The notes under the pieces: generated by a model
What the model was told of the DNA's origin: nothing
Database searches by the model: none
What the model saw: only the letters and a program-made list of their open reading frames with translations
Shown here: piece after piece, positions 16,301-24,919 of the stretch
How the letters are laid out: every line of letters begins with the position of its first letter
Position numbering within the stretch: the stretch's first letter is position 1
Position numbers and translations under genes: made by a program
Origin: Ktedonobacteraceae bacterium
GTDB taxonomy: Bacteria; Chloroflexota; Ktedonobacteria; Ktedonobacterales; Ktedonobacteraceae
Assembly: GCA_035653615.1 (NCBI GenBank)
Contig: DASRBN010000025.1
Span: forward strand, 1 to 64,000
Direction of reading: 5' to 3'
DNA length: 64,000 nucleotides

Positions 16301-17980
16301 TTATAGTTTGACCAGTGTCAACCCGAAGATCTCTCCCTCGGCGCCGATCTCTTCTAGCGCCCAATCAGGCACAGGCTCGTCTACGGAGATGATCATCAAC
16401 GCCGTATCGGTTGAGCGGTGCGCTTCTCTATGGCGGGGCATACGCGAACCTGGTCCGACATCCATGTGGCGAATATTGACGTTGGCTTTGCCCAGTACGG
16501 TGCCCACACGTCCGATCATGCCGGGCTGATCCGGGTTGCGGCAAAAGAGGATATATCCTTCAGGGATAAACTCTGTCCAATAGCGTCCTACCTGCACAAT
16601 GCGCGGTCCACCATGCATTACCGTACCGCTCAATACCTCCACGTGTTCATCGCCGGAGCCTGGTTTGCCCGCGAAGGAAGAGGTGTAGCCGTTGGCATTC
16701 AATACGCGCATCGTCACCAGGTTGGCGAATTCGGTCGGCATGGTTGATTTCTGCTCAATGATCTCCAGTCCCCACTGCTTTGCCAGCAACTGCGCGTTGA
16801 TCATGTTCACGTGGGCATCCGAAATGGATTCGAGTAGACCTTTGATCAGGGCCGCCTGCAATGGACGCAGGTCGTAACCGGCAATTTCTCCGCTGCACGA
16901 AAACTCGATCTTCTTGAGAGGACCGGGCTGCAATTGGGTATACAGGCGGCCCATTTGCTCTACCAGGTGCATATAGGGTTGCAGTATCTTCAGCGTTTCC
17001 GGCAATATGAGCGGCGCATTCACGGCAGCTCGCGGGAAACCGCCGCGTAGAACCGAGATTATTTGCTCCGCTACGTCGGTTGCCACACCCACCTGTGCCT
17101 CTTCCGTCGAGGCTCCAAGGTGCGGCGTGGCGATTACCTGCTCGTATGCCAGCAGTTGCTTCAACACCGCGTCATCACGTACCGGCTCCTGGCTAAATAC
17201 ATCGAGCGCGGCTCCGGCCAACCGATTCTCATCCAGCGCATTGAGCAATGCTTCCTCATCGATCAGACCACCGCGCGCGCAGTTGATCAGCCTGGCTCCA
17301 GGCTTCATCAAACTGAGTTCGCGCGCGCCTATCAGCCCACGCGTACCGTTGGGTCCGCTGGTAAGTGAGGTATGCAAGGTCACAAAATCCGCCCGTCGCA
17401 GCACTTCTTCCATATCGACCATCGACACACCTAGCTTGCGTGCCTGCTCCGGCGCGACGTAAGGATCGAAAGCGATGACCTGCATCTCCAGTCCCTGTGC
17501 GCGTCGTGCCACTTCCGTACCGACTTTGCCCAGGCCTATAATCCCCAGCACCTTGTTGCGTACCTCCACGCCAAGGAAACGGCTCTTTTCCCATTTGCCA
17601 CTTTTCATGCTGCTGTTGGCCGCGGGAATGTGACGTGCCATCGCCATCAACATGGCAATGGTATGTTCGGCGGCCGCTACGATATTGCCTGTGGGAGAGT
17701 TCACAACCATGATACCAAGCTGCGTAGCGGCATCGATATCAATATTGTCTACCCCTACTCCGGCGCGGCCTACGATCTTTAACTGGCCTGCCGCCCCCAG
17801 GATGTCCCGCGTCACCTGCGTTTCGCTGCGCACGATCAAAGCGCTATAATTGCCGATGATCTCTCGTAGTTGCTCAGGCTTCAGTCCGGTACGTACATCG
17901 ATCTCAACTTCTGGAAGCTCGGTACGCAGCAGGGCCAGACCCTCCTGCGCGATACGGTCGGCTACAAGTATTTTAAGCAT
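16301..17980 (-). CDS. serA: D-3-phosphoglycerate dehydrogenase, long form with ACT domain
   Basis: First committed enzyme of the phosphorylated serine pathway, oxidising 3-phosphoglycerate with NAD. The 559 residues show the substrate/NAD domains (GRAGVGVDNIDIDAA, NKVLGIIGLGKVGTEVARRA), catalytic Arg in NCARGGLIDEEAL, Glu in LDVFSQEP and His in TPHLGASTEEAQ. An intervening ASB domain and a C-terminal ACT domain (FCRNPDQPGMIGRVGTVLGK) follow; the ACT part holds an Arg/His-rich insertion (SRMPRHREAHRS). ACT domains in this family bind serine for feedback. The ATG at 17980 lies inside the end of the aminotransferase gene (8-bp overlap), so the two are translationally coupled. Confidence 0.96.
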   Translation of the reverse strand: MLKILVADRIAQEGLALLRTELPEVEIDVRTGLKPEQLREIIGNYSALIVRSETQVTRDILGAAGQLKIVGRAGVGVDNIDIDAATQLGIMVVNSPTGNIVAAAEHTIAMLMAMARHIPAANSSMKSGKWEKSRFLGVEVRNKVLGIIGLGKVGTEVARRAQGLEMQVIAFDPYVAPEQARKLGVSMVDMEEVLRRADFVTLHTSLTSGPNGTRGLIGARELSLMKPGARLINCARGGLIDEEALLNALDENRLAGAALDVFSQEPVRDDAVLKQLLAYEQVIATPHLGASTEEAQVGVATDVAEQIISVLRGGFPRAAVNAPLILPETLKILQPYMHLVEQMGRLYTQLQPGPLKKIEFSCSGEIAGYDLRPLQAALIKGLLESISDAHVNMINAQLLAKQWGLEIIEQKSTMPTEFANLVTMRVLNANGYTSSFAGKPGSGDEHVEVLSGTVMHGGPRIVQVGRYWTEFIPEGYILFCRNPDQPGMIGRVGTVLGKANVNIRHMDVGPGSRMPRHREAHRSTDTALMIISVDEPVPDWALEEIGAEGEIFGLTLVKL

Positions 17981-19130
17981 GGAATCCCATTTCCCCCAGA
18001 CGTAATTCCAATCTATCCATCGCTTCGGCCAGGTCGGCTTCTTCAAAGTAGCCCAGGTGACCAACGCGGAAAATCTTGCCATCCAGCTGTCCCTGCCCGC
18101 CGGCAAAAACCACCTGGTCTTCCTCGCGCAACTTCTTCAGCAGGGCCTTCGTATCAATACCCTGTGGTGAGAGTATCGCCGTCACGGTATTCGAGGCGTA
18201 TTCGTGATCGGCGAGTAACTGCAAGCCCATCTCTTTTGCGCGCCAGCGCACGTATTCACCCGTGCGCGCGTGCCGTTCAAAGATCGCTTCTCGTCCCTCT
18301 TCCAGCATCATTTCCAGTGCTACATCAATGGCATAGAAAATCGACACGGGTGGTGTTGTGGGATGCTGCCACTTCTCCAGATTTTTGCGCGCTAATTCCC
18401 AATCGAAGTAAAAACGCGGCGATGTAGCCGTCTTATTAGCTTCCCACGCACGCGGACTGGCGGCTATCATCATCAGGCCAGGCGGGGTCATCCAGCCCTT
18501 TTGCGAGCCGGTAAAGACAACATCAAGGTCCCAGGCATCCATTTCCAGCGGAATGCAGCCTAGCGAACTGACGGCATCGATAACGATCAGCGCGTCAGGG
18601 TTCGCCTGCCGTACCAGCCGGGCCAGCGCTTCAATATCGTTCGTAACGCCGGTTGATGTCTCGTTATGCGTCATCAATACCGCCTTATATGGCGCGCTCG
18701 ATTTCAAACGTTCTGCGACAACTTGCGGATCGGCGGCCTGTCCCCAGGGAAACTCGATGCGCGTTACGCGCACGCCGAACTTCTCGGCAATGGTGGCCAG
18801 GCGATTGCCAAAAGCGCCAATCGTAATCGCAATGGCGTGGTCGCCGGGTGAGAAAAGATTGGCGATTGCTGCTTCCTGCCCACCGGTGCCAGAAGCCGGG
18901 AATGTCATCAATGGCGAGGTCGTCTGGAAGAAATATTGCAATCGCTGTGTCACACGACGCAATATAGCCGCGAATTCGGGACCGCGATGATTAATCATAG
19001 GGCTATTCATCGCGTTCAGCACTGCTGCTGGGATGGGTGTTGGGCCAGGAACGCGCAAATTCTGCGTGGGAATAGGTCTGCGAGGTTCTACTTCTGGAAT
19101 GGGAATAGCTTTTCTTTCCGAAATTGTCAT
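17973..19130 (-). CDS. Class V PLP aminotransferase (serine-pyruvate / alanine-glyoxylate type)
   Basis: A protein of 385 residues of fold type I. It begins with the conserved LRVPGPTPIPAAVLNAMNSP and has the glycine-rich ASGTGGQEAAIANLF cofactor loop, VIDAVSSLG with the PLP-contacting aspartate, and FTGSQKGWMTPPGL with the Schiff-base lysine. Family members interconvert serine/pyruvate or alanine/glyoxylate; because it overlaps serA it probably serves as the transaminase step of serine synthesis in place of SerC. It has a strong promoter about 130 bp upstream and a hairpin in its leader. The N-terminal 20 residues before LRVPGP are charged and may be extra. Confidence 0.92.
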   Translation of the reverse strand: MTISERKAIPIPEVEPRRPIPTQNLRVPGPTPIPAAVLNAMNSPMINHRGPEFAAILRRVTQRLQYFFQTTSPLMTFPASGTGGQEAAIANLFSPGDHAIAITIGAFGNRLATIAEKFGVRVTRIEFPWGQAADPQVVAERLKSSAPYKAVLMTHNETSTGVTNDIEALARLVRQANPDALIVIDAVSSLGCIPLEMDAWDLDVVFTGSQKGWMTPPGLMMIAASPRAWEANKTATSPRFYFDWELARKNLEKWQHPTTPPVSIFYAIDVALEMMLEEGREAIFERHARTGEYVRWRAKEMGLQLLADHEYASNTVTAILSPQGIDTKALLKKLREEDQVVFAGGQGQLDGKIFRVGHLGYFEEADLAEAMDRLELRLGEMGFHA

Positions 19131-19178
19131 AGGGTTTCTCTCTCAATCTATCTCGGCTTTGCCCGCCGATCTTTTTCC

Positions 19179-19298
19179 ATGCTATACTGTCCTTGCTCCA
19201 TCGCGAATCAAATAAAAGCGGCGGACACATCTGTGTTATCCGCCGCATCGCTGATAACTTTACTGAGGACAGTATAGCATAGGGGAGGATGATGTCAA
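19179..19298 (-). promoter_or_regulatory. Promoter of the serine pair within a symmetric control region
   Basis: On the minus strand TTGACA (19298-19293), a 16-bp spacer and TATACT (19276-19271) form a strong promoter. The 15 bases around this -10 box (19266-19280) are repeated exactly, in inverse orientation, at 19179-19193, giving a matching plus-strand TATACT toward the hydrolase gene, though without a good -35. Between them a hairpin with GCGGCGGA/TCCGCCGC arms (about 19219-19246) would lie in the leader of either transcript. Confidence 0.7.
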
Positions 19299-19327
19299 AT
19301 TTATTTAAAGGATAAGGAGATGTTTTT

Positions 19328-20152
19328 GTGGTAGAACTACGTTCAGAAAGCGGCTTCCTCGATGTACAGGGAGCTCCACTCTATTATGCCGTCACCGGCC
19401 AGGGCCAACCCTTGCTCTTGATTCATGCTGGAATCGCGGACAGCCGTATGTGGGACGAACAGGTCCCTGTCTTTGCACCGCAATACCAGGTTATTCGCTA
19501 TGACCTGCGCGGTTTTGGTAAATCGCAGTTCCCGGCGGGATCTTTCGCTTCCTATGAAGACCCCGCGGCCCTGCTCCGTTACCTGCACATCGAAAAGGCG
19601 CATGTCGTTGGCGTATCTTTTGGCGGCAAGGTCGCAGTTGATTTTGCGCTGGTCCATCCTGAAATGGTCAATTCGCTGGTACTGGTCGCGCCGTCCATTG
19701 GGGGAGCGCCATCTTCAGAAGCGGTAAAGGGCTTTAATGAGGAAGAAGAGATGCATCTGGAGCGCGGCGACCTGGAAGCAGCGACCGATCTGAATGTACG
19801 TTTCTGGGTCGATGGGCCTCGACGTACACCTGACCAGGTGAATCCAGAAGTGCGACGGCGTGTCTACGAAATGCAATACCATGCATTTACCGTTCCCATA
19901 CCGGCAGAGGCGGAGGAAGTGGTGCTTGAACCACCGGCCATCAAGCGTCTTGCGGAAATTCGCGTGCCAACGCTCATTATTGTTGGGGATTGCGACCAGC
20001 CCGATAAAATTGCCCTGGCACAGCGACTCGCCGCGGAGATTCCCCAGGCGCGCCTGGAGATCATCAAAGGCGCCGCCCATATGGTGAGTATGGAGCAGCC
20101 GGAAGCGTTCAATCGCCTGGTGCAGGATTTCCTGAACCTCCACCGGAAATGA
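19328..20152 (+). CDS. Alpha/beta hydrolase
   Basis: A protein of 274 residues with the alpha/beta-hydrolase fold: oxyanion region LLLIHAGIADSRMWDEQ, nucleophile elbow GVSFGGK (Ser about 98), an acid in VGDCDQPD and the catalytic His in GAAHMVSMEQPEAF. A small lid domain with many charged residues lies between residues 130 and 200. The GTG start is supported by AAGGAG 8 nt upstream. Such enzymes include esterases, lactonases and perhydrolases; the sequence does not fix the substrate. Divergent from the serine-synthesis genes and followed closely by a DUF983 gene. Confidence 0.9.
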   Translation: MVELRSESGFLDVQGAPLYYAVTGQGQPLLLIHAGIADSRMWDEQVPVFAPQYQVIRYDLRGFGKSQFPAGSFASYEDPAALLRYLHIEKAHVVGVSFGGKVAVDFALVHPEMVNSLVLVAPSIGGAPSSEAVKGFNEEEEMHLERGDLEAATDLNVRFWVDGPRRTPDQVNPEVRRRVYEMQYHAFTVPIPAEAEEVVLEPPAIKRLAEIRVPTLIIVGDCDQPDKIALAQRLAAEIPQARLEIIKGAAHMVSMEQPEAFNRLVQDFLNLHRK

Positions 20153-20216
20153 AGAGCGTTAATTTCTTGTTCTCATAGATGAAAGCATTTTTTCTGACCG
20201 AGAGCGGATAAGAGTC

Positions 20217-20603
20217 ATGTCATTTTTTCTGAAGAAGGCGCGGGTACTATTGAGCCGTGGTTTGCGGTTAAGGTGTCCGGTATGTGGCGAAGGAAAGCTG
20301 TACCGGCACTGGTTCAAAATGCACCGCTACTGTCCGGCTTGCGAATTCGTCTACGCGCGCGAGCCGGGCTACTTCACTACCGCGGTTGCCCTGAATATAT
20401 TTGTGAGCGAATTGATCACGCTGCTAGTAATCATTCCCCTGGCAGCGAGCCAGTCCATCTCCTTCGTTTCGCTATTGTGCATCGGAGGCGCCATCGCATT
20501 CATTCTGCCCTTGCTCTTCTATCATCATGCCAGGAGCCTGTGGATGAGCATCGAGCATCTATTCCATCCGGTAAGCAATGAGCGCATCTTTTTCCCTGAA
20601 TGA
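20217..20603 (+). CDS. DUF983 membrane protein with zinc-ribbon start
   Basis: A protein of 128 residues. Near the N-terminus two CxxC pairs (RCPVCGEGKLY and YCPACEFVY) form a probable zinc ribbon, followed by the family signature REPGYFTTAVALN and two membrane segments. This is the typical architecture of DUF983, a widespread inner-membrane family whose role is not established. The ATG follows the hydrolase stop by 64 bp and both probably share a transcript. Length is normal. Confidence 0.85.
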   Translation: MSFFLKKARVLLSRGLRLRCPVCGEGKLYRHWFKMHRYCPACEFVYAREPGYFTTAVALNIFVSELITLLVIIPLAASQSISFVSLLCIGGAIAFILPLLFYHHARSLWMSIEHLFHPVSNERIFFPE

Positions 20604-21041
20604 ACGTGCCGGGAGAGCGTTCTCAGCTGGTGATGAGAGATAGCGGTGCAGAGGACAAGCAACCGGGATTGTCCTTCCCCCCTACACCTCTATGTCGAGA
20701 GAAAAGAGACATCCAGCAAGAAAACAAACAGTATCCTTTAAATAAAAAGGAATGCAGCTTCTTACTGATGCACCGGTACGCGCTATATAGAGGGGGTACG
20801 CAAATTCGTACCAGGGCATCGCTATGTCATCTCTTCTACGGATATCAACGAAGTAGTGCCGGGTTTGTATCGATCTTTGTAATGGTGAAGATAGATAACG
20901 AAGCTCGTCCTCTACCTGCCACAGAAAACCTTCCAGTATTGAGTTATAAAGAAAAGAGCAAGGAATTGACGTGATGGTTATATGTGCGCGAGGAGATATA
21001 AGGATATAATGGCATAGATACTTCAAGCGGAGGACGACTTC
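20604..21041. other. Intergenic stretch before pyk
   Basis: No convincing gene. A 124-codon frame at 20600 has no family features. A small hairpin GGTACG/CGTACC lies at about 20795-20812. TATAAT at 21005-21010, 32 bp before the pyk start, may be its -10 box, although no -35 lies at the right spacing. Confidence 0.4.
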
Positions 21042-22481
21042 ATGAGACGAACAAAAATTGTATGTACCATAGGTCCGGCAACGAACAGCGAAGCACAACT
21101 CGAGCAACTTATGCGAGCAGGCATGAACGTTGCTCGCCTCAACTTCTCACATGGCACCCAGGATGAACACGCAGTCATCATCCAACGAATACGAGCCGTT
21201 GCCGAACGCCTGGGATTTCCTATAGCCATCATGCAGGATTTGCAAGGGCCGAAGATACGTACAGGCTCATTGCAGGGTGGGCAGCCCGTGAGGCTGGGCG
21301 ATGGAGCAACGTTCACCATCACCACTCGTCCTGTCGAGGGAAATGCTCAGCTTGTCTCGACCACGTACCGGCAGTTGCCACAGGATGTGAAGGAGGGTGA
21401 TCGAATTTTATTAGATGATGGGCTGATGGAGCTGCGCGTGCTCGACGCCAATACGACCGATGTACGTTGTGTTGTAGTACATGGTGGTTTGTTGGACGAG
21501 CATAAGGGCATCAACCTGCCTGGGGTAGCAGTGAGCGCGCCCGCTTTGACGGAAAAAGACCGTGATGATCTGAAGTTCGGCATCTCGCACGATGTCGATT
21601 ATGTCGCGCTTAGTTTTGTGCGCAGGCCAGAGGATGTGCTGGAGGCAAAAGAACTCATCCGGCATGTGCAGGCGGAGAAAGGCGATAAGCATAGCGTGCC
21701 TACGCCATTGATCGCAAAATTGGAGAAGCCGGAGGCGGTGGCGCGACTGGATGACATCCTGGAGGTTGTCGATGGAGTCATGGTGGCGCGAGGCGATCTG
21801 GGCGTCGAGATGCCCCTGGAGAAAGTCCCGCTGATCCAGAAGCGTATTATCGATAAATGTAATGACCTCGGGTTGCCCGTCATTACGGCAACGCAGATGC
21901 TCGAATCGATGATCACCAATCCACGTCCAACGCGAGCCGAGGTAAGTGACGTTGCCAATGCTATTCTCGATGGAACCGATGCCATTATGCTGAGTGCTGA
22001 AACGGCCACCGGGGCCTATCCAATAGAAGCAGTGCAGGTAATGGTACGTATTGCGCTTGAGGCCGAAGTAAGCGACCGTACCGCGAAGCCGCCGCAGTGC
22101 AAGCGGCTTTCGCAGGCGCATGCTGTCAGCCATGCTGCTCGCGCGCTTACCGAAGAGGCCAGCGTCCAGTCTATCGTCGTTTTCACGCGCTCCGGTACAT
22201 CCGCGCATCTCATTTCTAAGGACCGTCCCCGCACACCCATCCTTGCCTACACGCCCTCTGAACGTGTCTATCGCCAGCTGGCGCTCTGGTGGGGGGTATG
22301 GCCGCACCGCATTGAAATGGTCGGCACGACCGAAGACCTGATAGCAGTCGTTGAGCAACGTTTGCTGGCTGACAACCTTGCTCAGCCAGGCGAGCATGTG
22401 GTGATTATGGGAGGATTACCGGTGGCAAGCCGGGCGCGTACCAATTTTGTGAAGCTGCATCGCATTGGGGATGGGTCGTAG
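21042..22481 (+). CDS. pyk: Pyruvate kinase
   Basis: Glycolytic enzyme converting phosphoenolpyruvate and ADP to pyruvate and ATP. The 479 residues begin with RRTKIVCTIGPATNSEAQLE and contain the substrate loop NFSHGTQDEHA, the catalytic lysine in LIAKLEKPEA, the metal site VMVARGDLGVEMP and the signature TATQMLESMITNPRPTRAEV. The C-terminal allosteric domain is complete (VVFTRSGTSAHLISKDRP). GGAGG lies 9 nt before the ATG. Monocistronic: the kinase gene downstream is convergent, only 33 bp away. Confidence 0.97.
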   Translation: MRRTKIVCTIGPATNSEAQLEQLMRAGMNVARLNFSHGTQDEHAVIIQRIRAVAERLGFPIAIMQDLQGPKIRTGSLQGGQPVRLGDGATFTITTRPVEGNAQLVSTTYRQLPQDVKEGDRILLDDGLMELRVLDANTTDVRCVVVHGGLLDEHKGINLPGVAVSAPALTEKDRDDLKFGISHDVDYVALSFVRRPEDVLEAKELIRHVQAEKGDKHSVPTPLIAKLEKPEAVARLDDILEVVDGVMVARGDLGVEMPLEKVPLIQKRIIDKCNDLGLPVITATQMLESMITNPRPTRAEVSDVANAILDGTDAIMLSAETATGAYPIEAVQVMVRIALEAEVSDRTAKPPQCKRLSQAHAVSHAARALTEEASVQSIVVFTRSGTSAHLISKDRPRTPILAYTPSERVYRQLALWWGVWPHRIEMVGTTEDLIAVVEQRLLADNLAQPGEHVVIMGGLPVASRARTNFVKLHRIGDGS

Positions 22482-22514
22482 GGGTATACCTTGTGATCGT
22501 CCGCCTTTCAGCGT

Positions 22515-24668
22515 TCATACCGCTTGCCAGATGCGCACAGTCGTATCATCGGCCCCGGAAGCAATACGCTGTCCATCGGGCGACCAGGCGATTGAATGCA
22601 CGGCACCGGTGTGGTCGCTATACGTATTCAATGTTTTCCCTGCCGGCAGAACCGGGTTCCATATCCGTACTTCCTGCCACGAACTGGAGGCGATGTGCTG
22701 CCCTTTTGGATGCCAGGCGATTGCATAGATGCCGCCTGTATGTTCAGTGTAAGTAAGTTGGCGCACTCCGGTGTTGGCATCCCATACCTGCACATTGCTT
22801 TCCGGCACATCACTGCCTGATGCAATCAACTTGCCGTCGGGAGACCATGCCACGGCTTTTACCGCTTGTTTGTGTCCATGATAGATGAAGGCATTACCCC
22901 CGCTGGTTGCATCCCATACCTGCACCGTCGTATCAACGTCCGCTGAGGCGAGACGCTGGCTATCCGGTGACCAGCTTACAGACCAGATCATGTTATGATG
23001 CCCCTTGTAGGTGAAAATGTGGGCGCCGGTCATAGCATCCCATACTTGTACTGTATTGTCGTCGCCTCCAGAGGCGATCATGCTTCCATCCGGTGACCAT
23101 GCTACTGTACGTACATTGTTAGAGTGCCCCTTGTAAACGAAGTCAATGCTGCCCGTCGTTGCCTGCCATACGCGCACGGTTGTATCTGAACTGGCGGACA
23201 CAATGGACTGCCCTCCAGGTGACCATGCCAGGCCATTCACGGAGCCTGAATGCTCGATGAACGTGTAGATATCTTTGCCGGTAGAGGAATTCCAGACGCG
23301 AGCTTTATCATCTTTTCCACCGGAAACGACGAATTGGCCTTGTCGTTGCCAGGCCACAGTATAGACCTGCTGCGTATGACCTTTATAAACGACGAACGTT
23401 GTCCCCGGTTCGGTTATGGGTGTCGGGGTCTGGCCCGGTTGAATAGCTGATGCCGCTCTATTTCTTTCTAACACAAGCCAGGTTCCTACTCCACCCCCGG
23501 CCAGGACACAACCCAGGCCGAGAATACCGACCAGAACAGCACGCCGCGAGTGACGCCTTTGGGGTTTTGGGCTGGATGTCCCTAAAGGGGGTGTGATTGG
23601 CTCGCCTGGAAATGATTCGCGTGCTGGGGCCGGTGGGGTCGTAGAAACTGTTTCAGGAAAGGCTGGAGTGAAACGAGCGGTGGGCATCTGCTCATATGCC
23701 GGTACTGAACGTGGTGTATTCGCAGGCGTAAACACCGGTGTGGGCAAGGTAGGTGCCTGCTCTTCTGGCTGTGTTGAATGAAAGGGCGCAGGCCAGAGGG
23801 CAGGTGCAGGATTGGCAGGTAACGTGAAGCCGGGCTGCGAGGAAGCAAGTGATTGTGGTGGCATGATAGCCTGTTCAAGGGCATGAGCGAATGCCGTGAC
23901 GTTGGCGAAACGGCGCTCCGGCTCCTTAGCAAGGGAGGTCATCACCACCAATTCCACATCGGATGGGATACCTGGAACCCAGGTACTCATTGGGGGTGGT
24001 GAAGTAAAGAGATGCTGGCCGGAGAGTTGTATAAACGTTCCTTCGAAAGGTGGCCTTCCACACAACCACTCGTAAACCATGATCCCCAGGCTATACTGAT
24101 CGCTTGCAGGAAGAGCCTTACCTCTCAGTTGCTCTGGCGCCATGTAGGTCAGGGTGCCTGCCATCTCTCTGGTGACAGGGTTATGAAGTGTTTGAATAAC
24201 CAGCGCGGTACCAAAATCGCTGAGCAGGACATCACCTGTAGGCCCCAGTAAGAGATTCTCCGGTTTGATATCGCGATGGATCAACTTTTGGTGGTGTACA
24301 TACTGCAATGCGGAGGCCACCTGCTTCACGTAAGACAGTACAAGATGAGCCGGTAACAGGACCCCTCTTGGATGTTGCTGGCGTAAACTACCGTTTGTGG
24401 CATATTCCATGACCAGGAAAGGAATAGTATCCTCCAGGCCAAATTCCAGGACGCGCAGGATATTTGGGTGCCTTAATCCTGCTATTGTACGCGCCTCATT
24501 CTGGAAAGCCTCCATCTCTTCCGCTACTAACCGCACGCTCAGTACCTTAATTGCGGCCTGTGTACCAAGAAACACATGCTCGCCCAGGTATACTTCAGAG
24601 AAACCGCCTTGCCCCAATAGGCGTAGCAGGCGATAGTTGCCAAGCCGCTGTCCAATACGATTGATCAT
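22515..24668 (-). CDS. Membrane serine/threonine protein kinase with seven WD40 repeats
   Basis: About 717 residues. The kinase domain (residues 9-265) has a glycine loop LLGQGGFSEVYLG, catalytic HRDIKPENLLL, DFGTAL in place of the commoner DFGxA, and GTLTYMAPEQL. A Pro-rich linker of 110 residues leads to one membrane segment (about 372-395, LVGILGLGCVLAGGGVGTWL). The extracytoplasmic C-terminus holds seven WD repeats, each with VAWSPDG- and VxVW-like blocks, enough for one closed beta-propeller sensor. ATG 24668 is chosen because AGGTGA is 5 nt before it; the in-frame GTG upstream is inside that site. PknB-like signalling is expected; ligand and substrates unknown. Confidence 0.95.
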   Translation of the reverse strand: MINRIGQRLGNYRLLRLLGQGGFSEVYLGEHVFLGTQAAIKVLSVRLVAEEMEAFQNEARTIAGLRHPNILRVLEFGLEDTIPFLVMEYATNGSLRQQHPRGVLLPAHLVLSYVKQVASALQYVHHQKLIHRDIKPENLLLGPTGDVLLSDFGTALVIQTLHNPVTREMAGTLTYMAPEQLRGKALPASDQYSLGIMVYEWLCGRPPFEGTFIQLSGQHLFTSPPPMSTWVPGIPSDVELVVMTSLAKEPERRFANVTAFAHALEQAIMPPQSLASSQPGFTLPANPAPALWPAPFHSTQPEEQAPTLPTPVFTPANTPRSVPAYEQMPTARFTPAFPETVSTTPPAPARESFPGEPITPPLGTSSPKPQRRHSRRAVLVGILGLGCVLAGGGVGTWLVLERNRAASAIQPGQTPTPITEPGTTFVVYKGHTQQVYTVAWQRQGQFVVSGGKDDKARVWNSSTGKDIYTFIEHSGSVNGLAWSPGGQSIVSASSDTTVRVWQATTGSIDFVYKGHSNNVRTVAWSPDGSMIASGGDDNTVQVWDAMTGAHIFTYKGHHNMIWSVSWSPDSQRLASADVDTTVQVWDATSGGNAFIYHGHKQAVKAVAWSPDGKLIASGSDVPESNVQVWDANTGVRQLTYTEHTGGIYAIAWHPKGQHIASSSWQEVRIWNPVLPAGKTLNTYSDHTGAVHSIAWSPDGQRIASGADDTTVRIWQAV

Positions 24669-24849
24669 AGTTATCACCTGGCCTACCTATTGTCAGTACG
24701 TGCCTGGCTATTCCTGGCACTTCTCCCCCGTGACAGGCCGTCCTCCTGCTCAAGTTTAAAGGAGTAGAAGAATCTCTTATAAAGAATTATATCACAGCTT
24801 TTTTGTAATACGAATGGATGCCTTCGCGAAAACTGCTTTTCGCCACAAG

Positions 24850-24878
24850 TTGATGCTTACCCACTTTGCTGCTATAAT
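24850..24878 (+). promoter_or_regulatory. Sigma-70 promoter of the polysaccharide cassette
   Basis: TTGATG (24850-24855), a 17-bp spacer and TATAAT (24873-24878). It lies 42 bp before the GH5-like start, in the divergent gap from the WD40 kinase. Confidence 0.75.
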
Positions 24879-24919
24879 TCTAATGGAAGAGCAGAGTAGC
24901 CATGAAAAGAGGAAATGAC

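Noticed and set aside
15663-16529. 288-codon frame overlapping DedA and serA
   Set aside because: It crosses two secure genes on different strands and a terminator; composition is Cys/His/Ser rich as in shadow frames.
20600-20974. 124-codon frame after DUF983
   Set aside because: Overlaps the DUF983 stop, low-complexity tail, no family; treated as intergenic.
21411-22397. 328-codon open frame antisense to pyruvate kinase
   Set aside because: Long only because the GC-rich third positions of pyk leave no stops; no domain and fully inside a certain gene.
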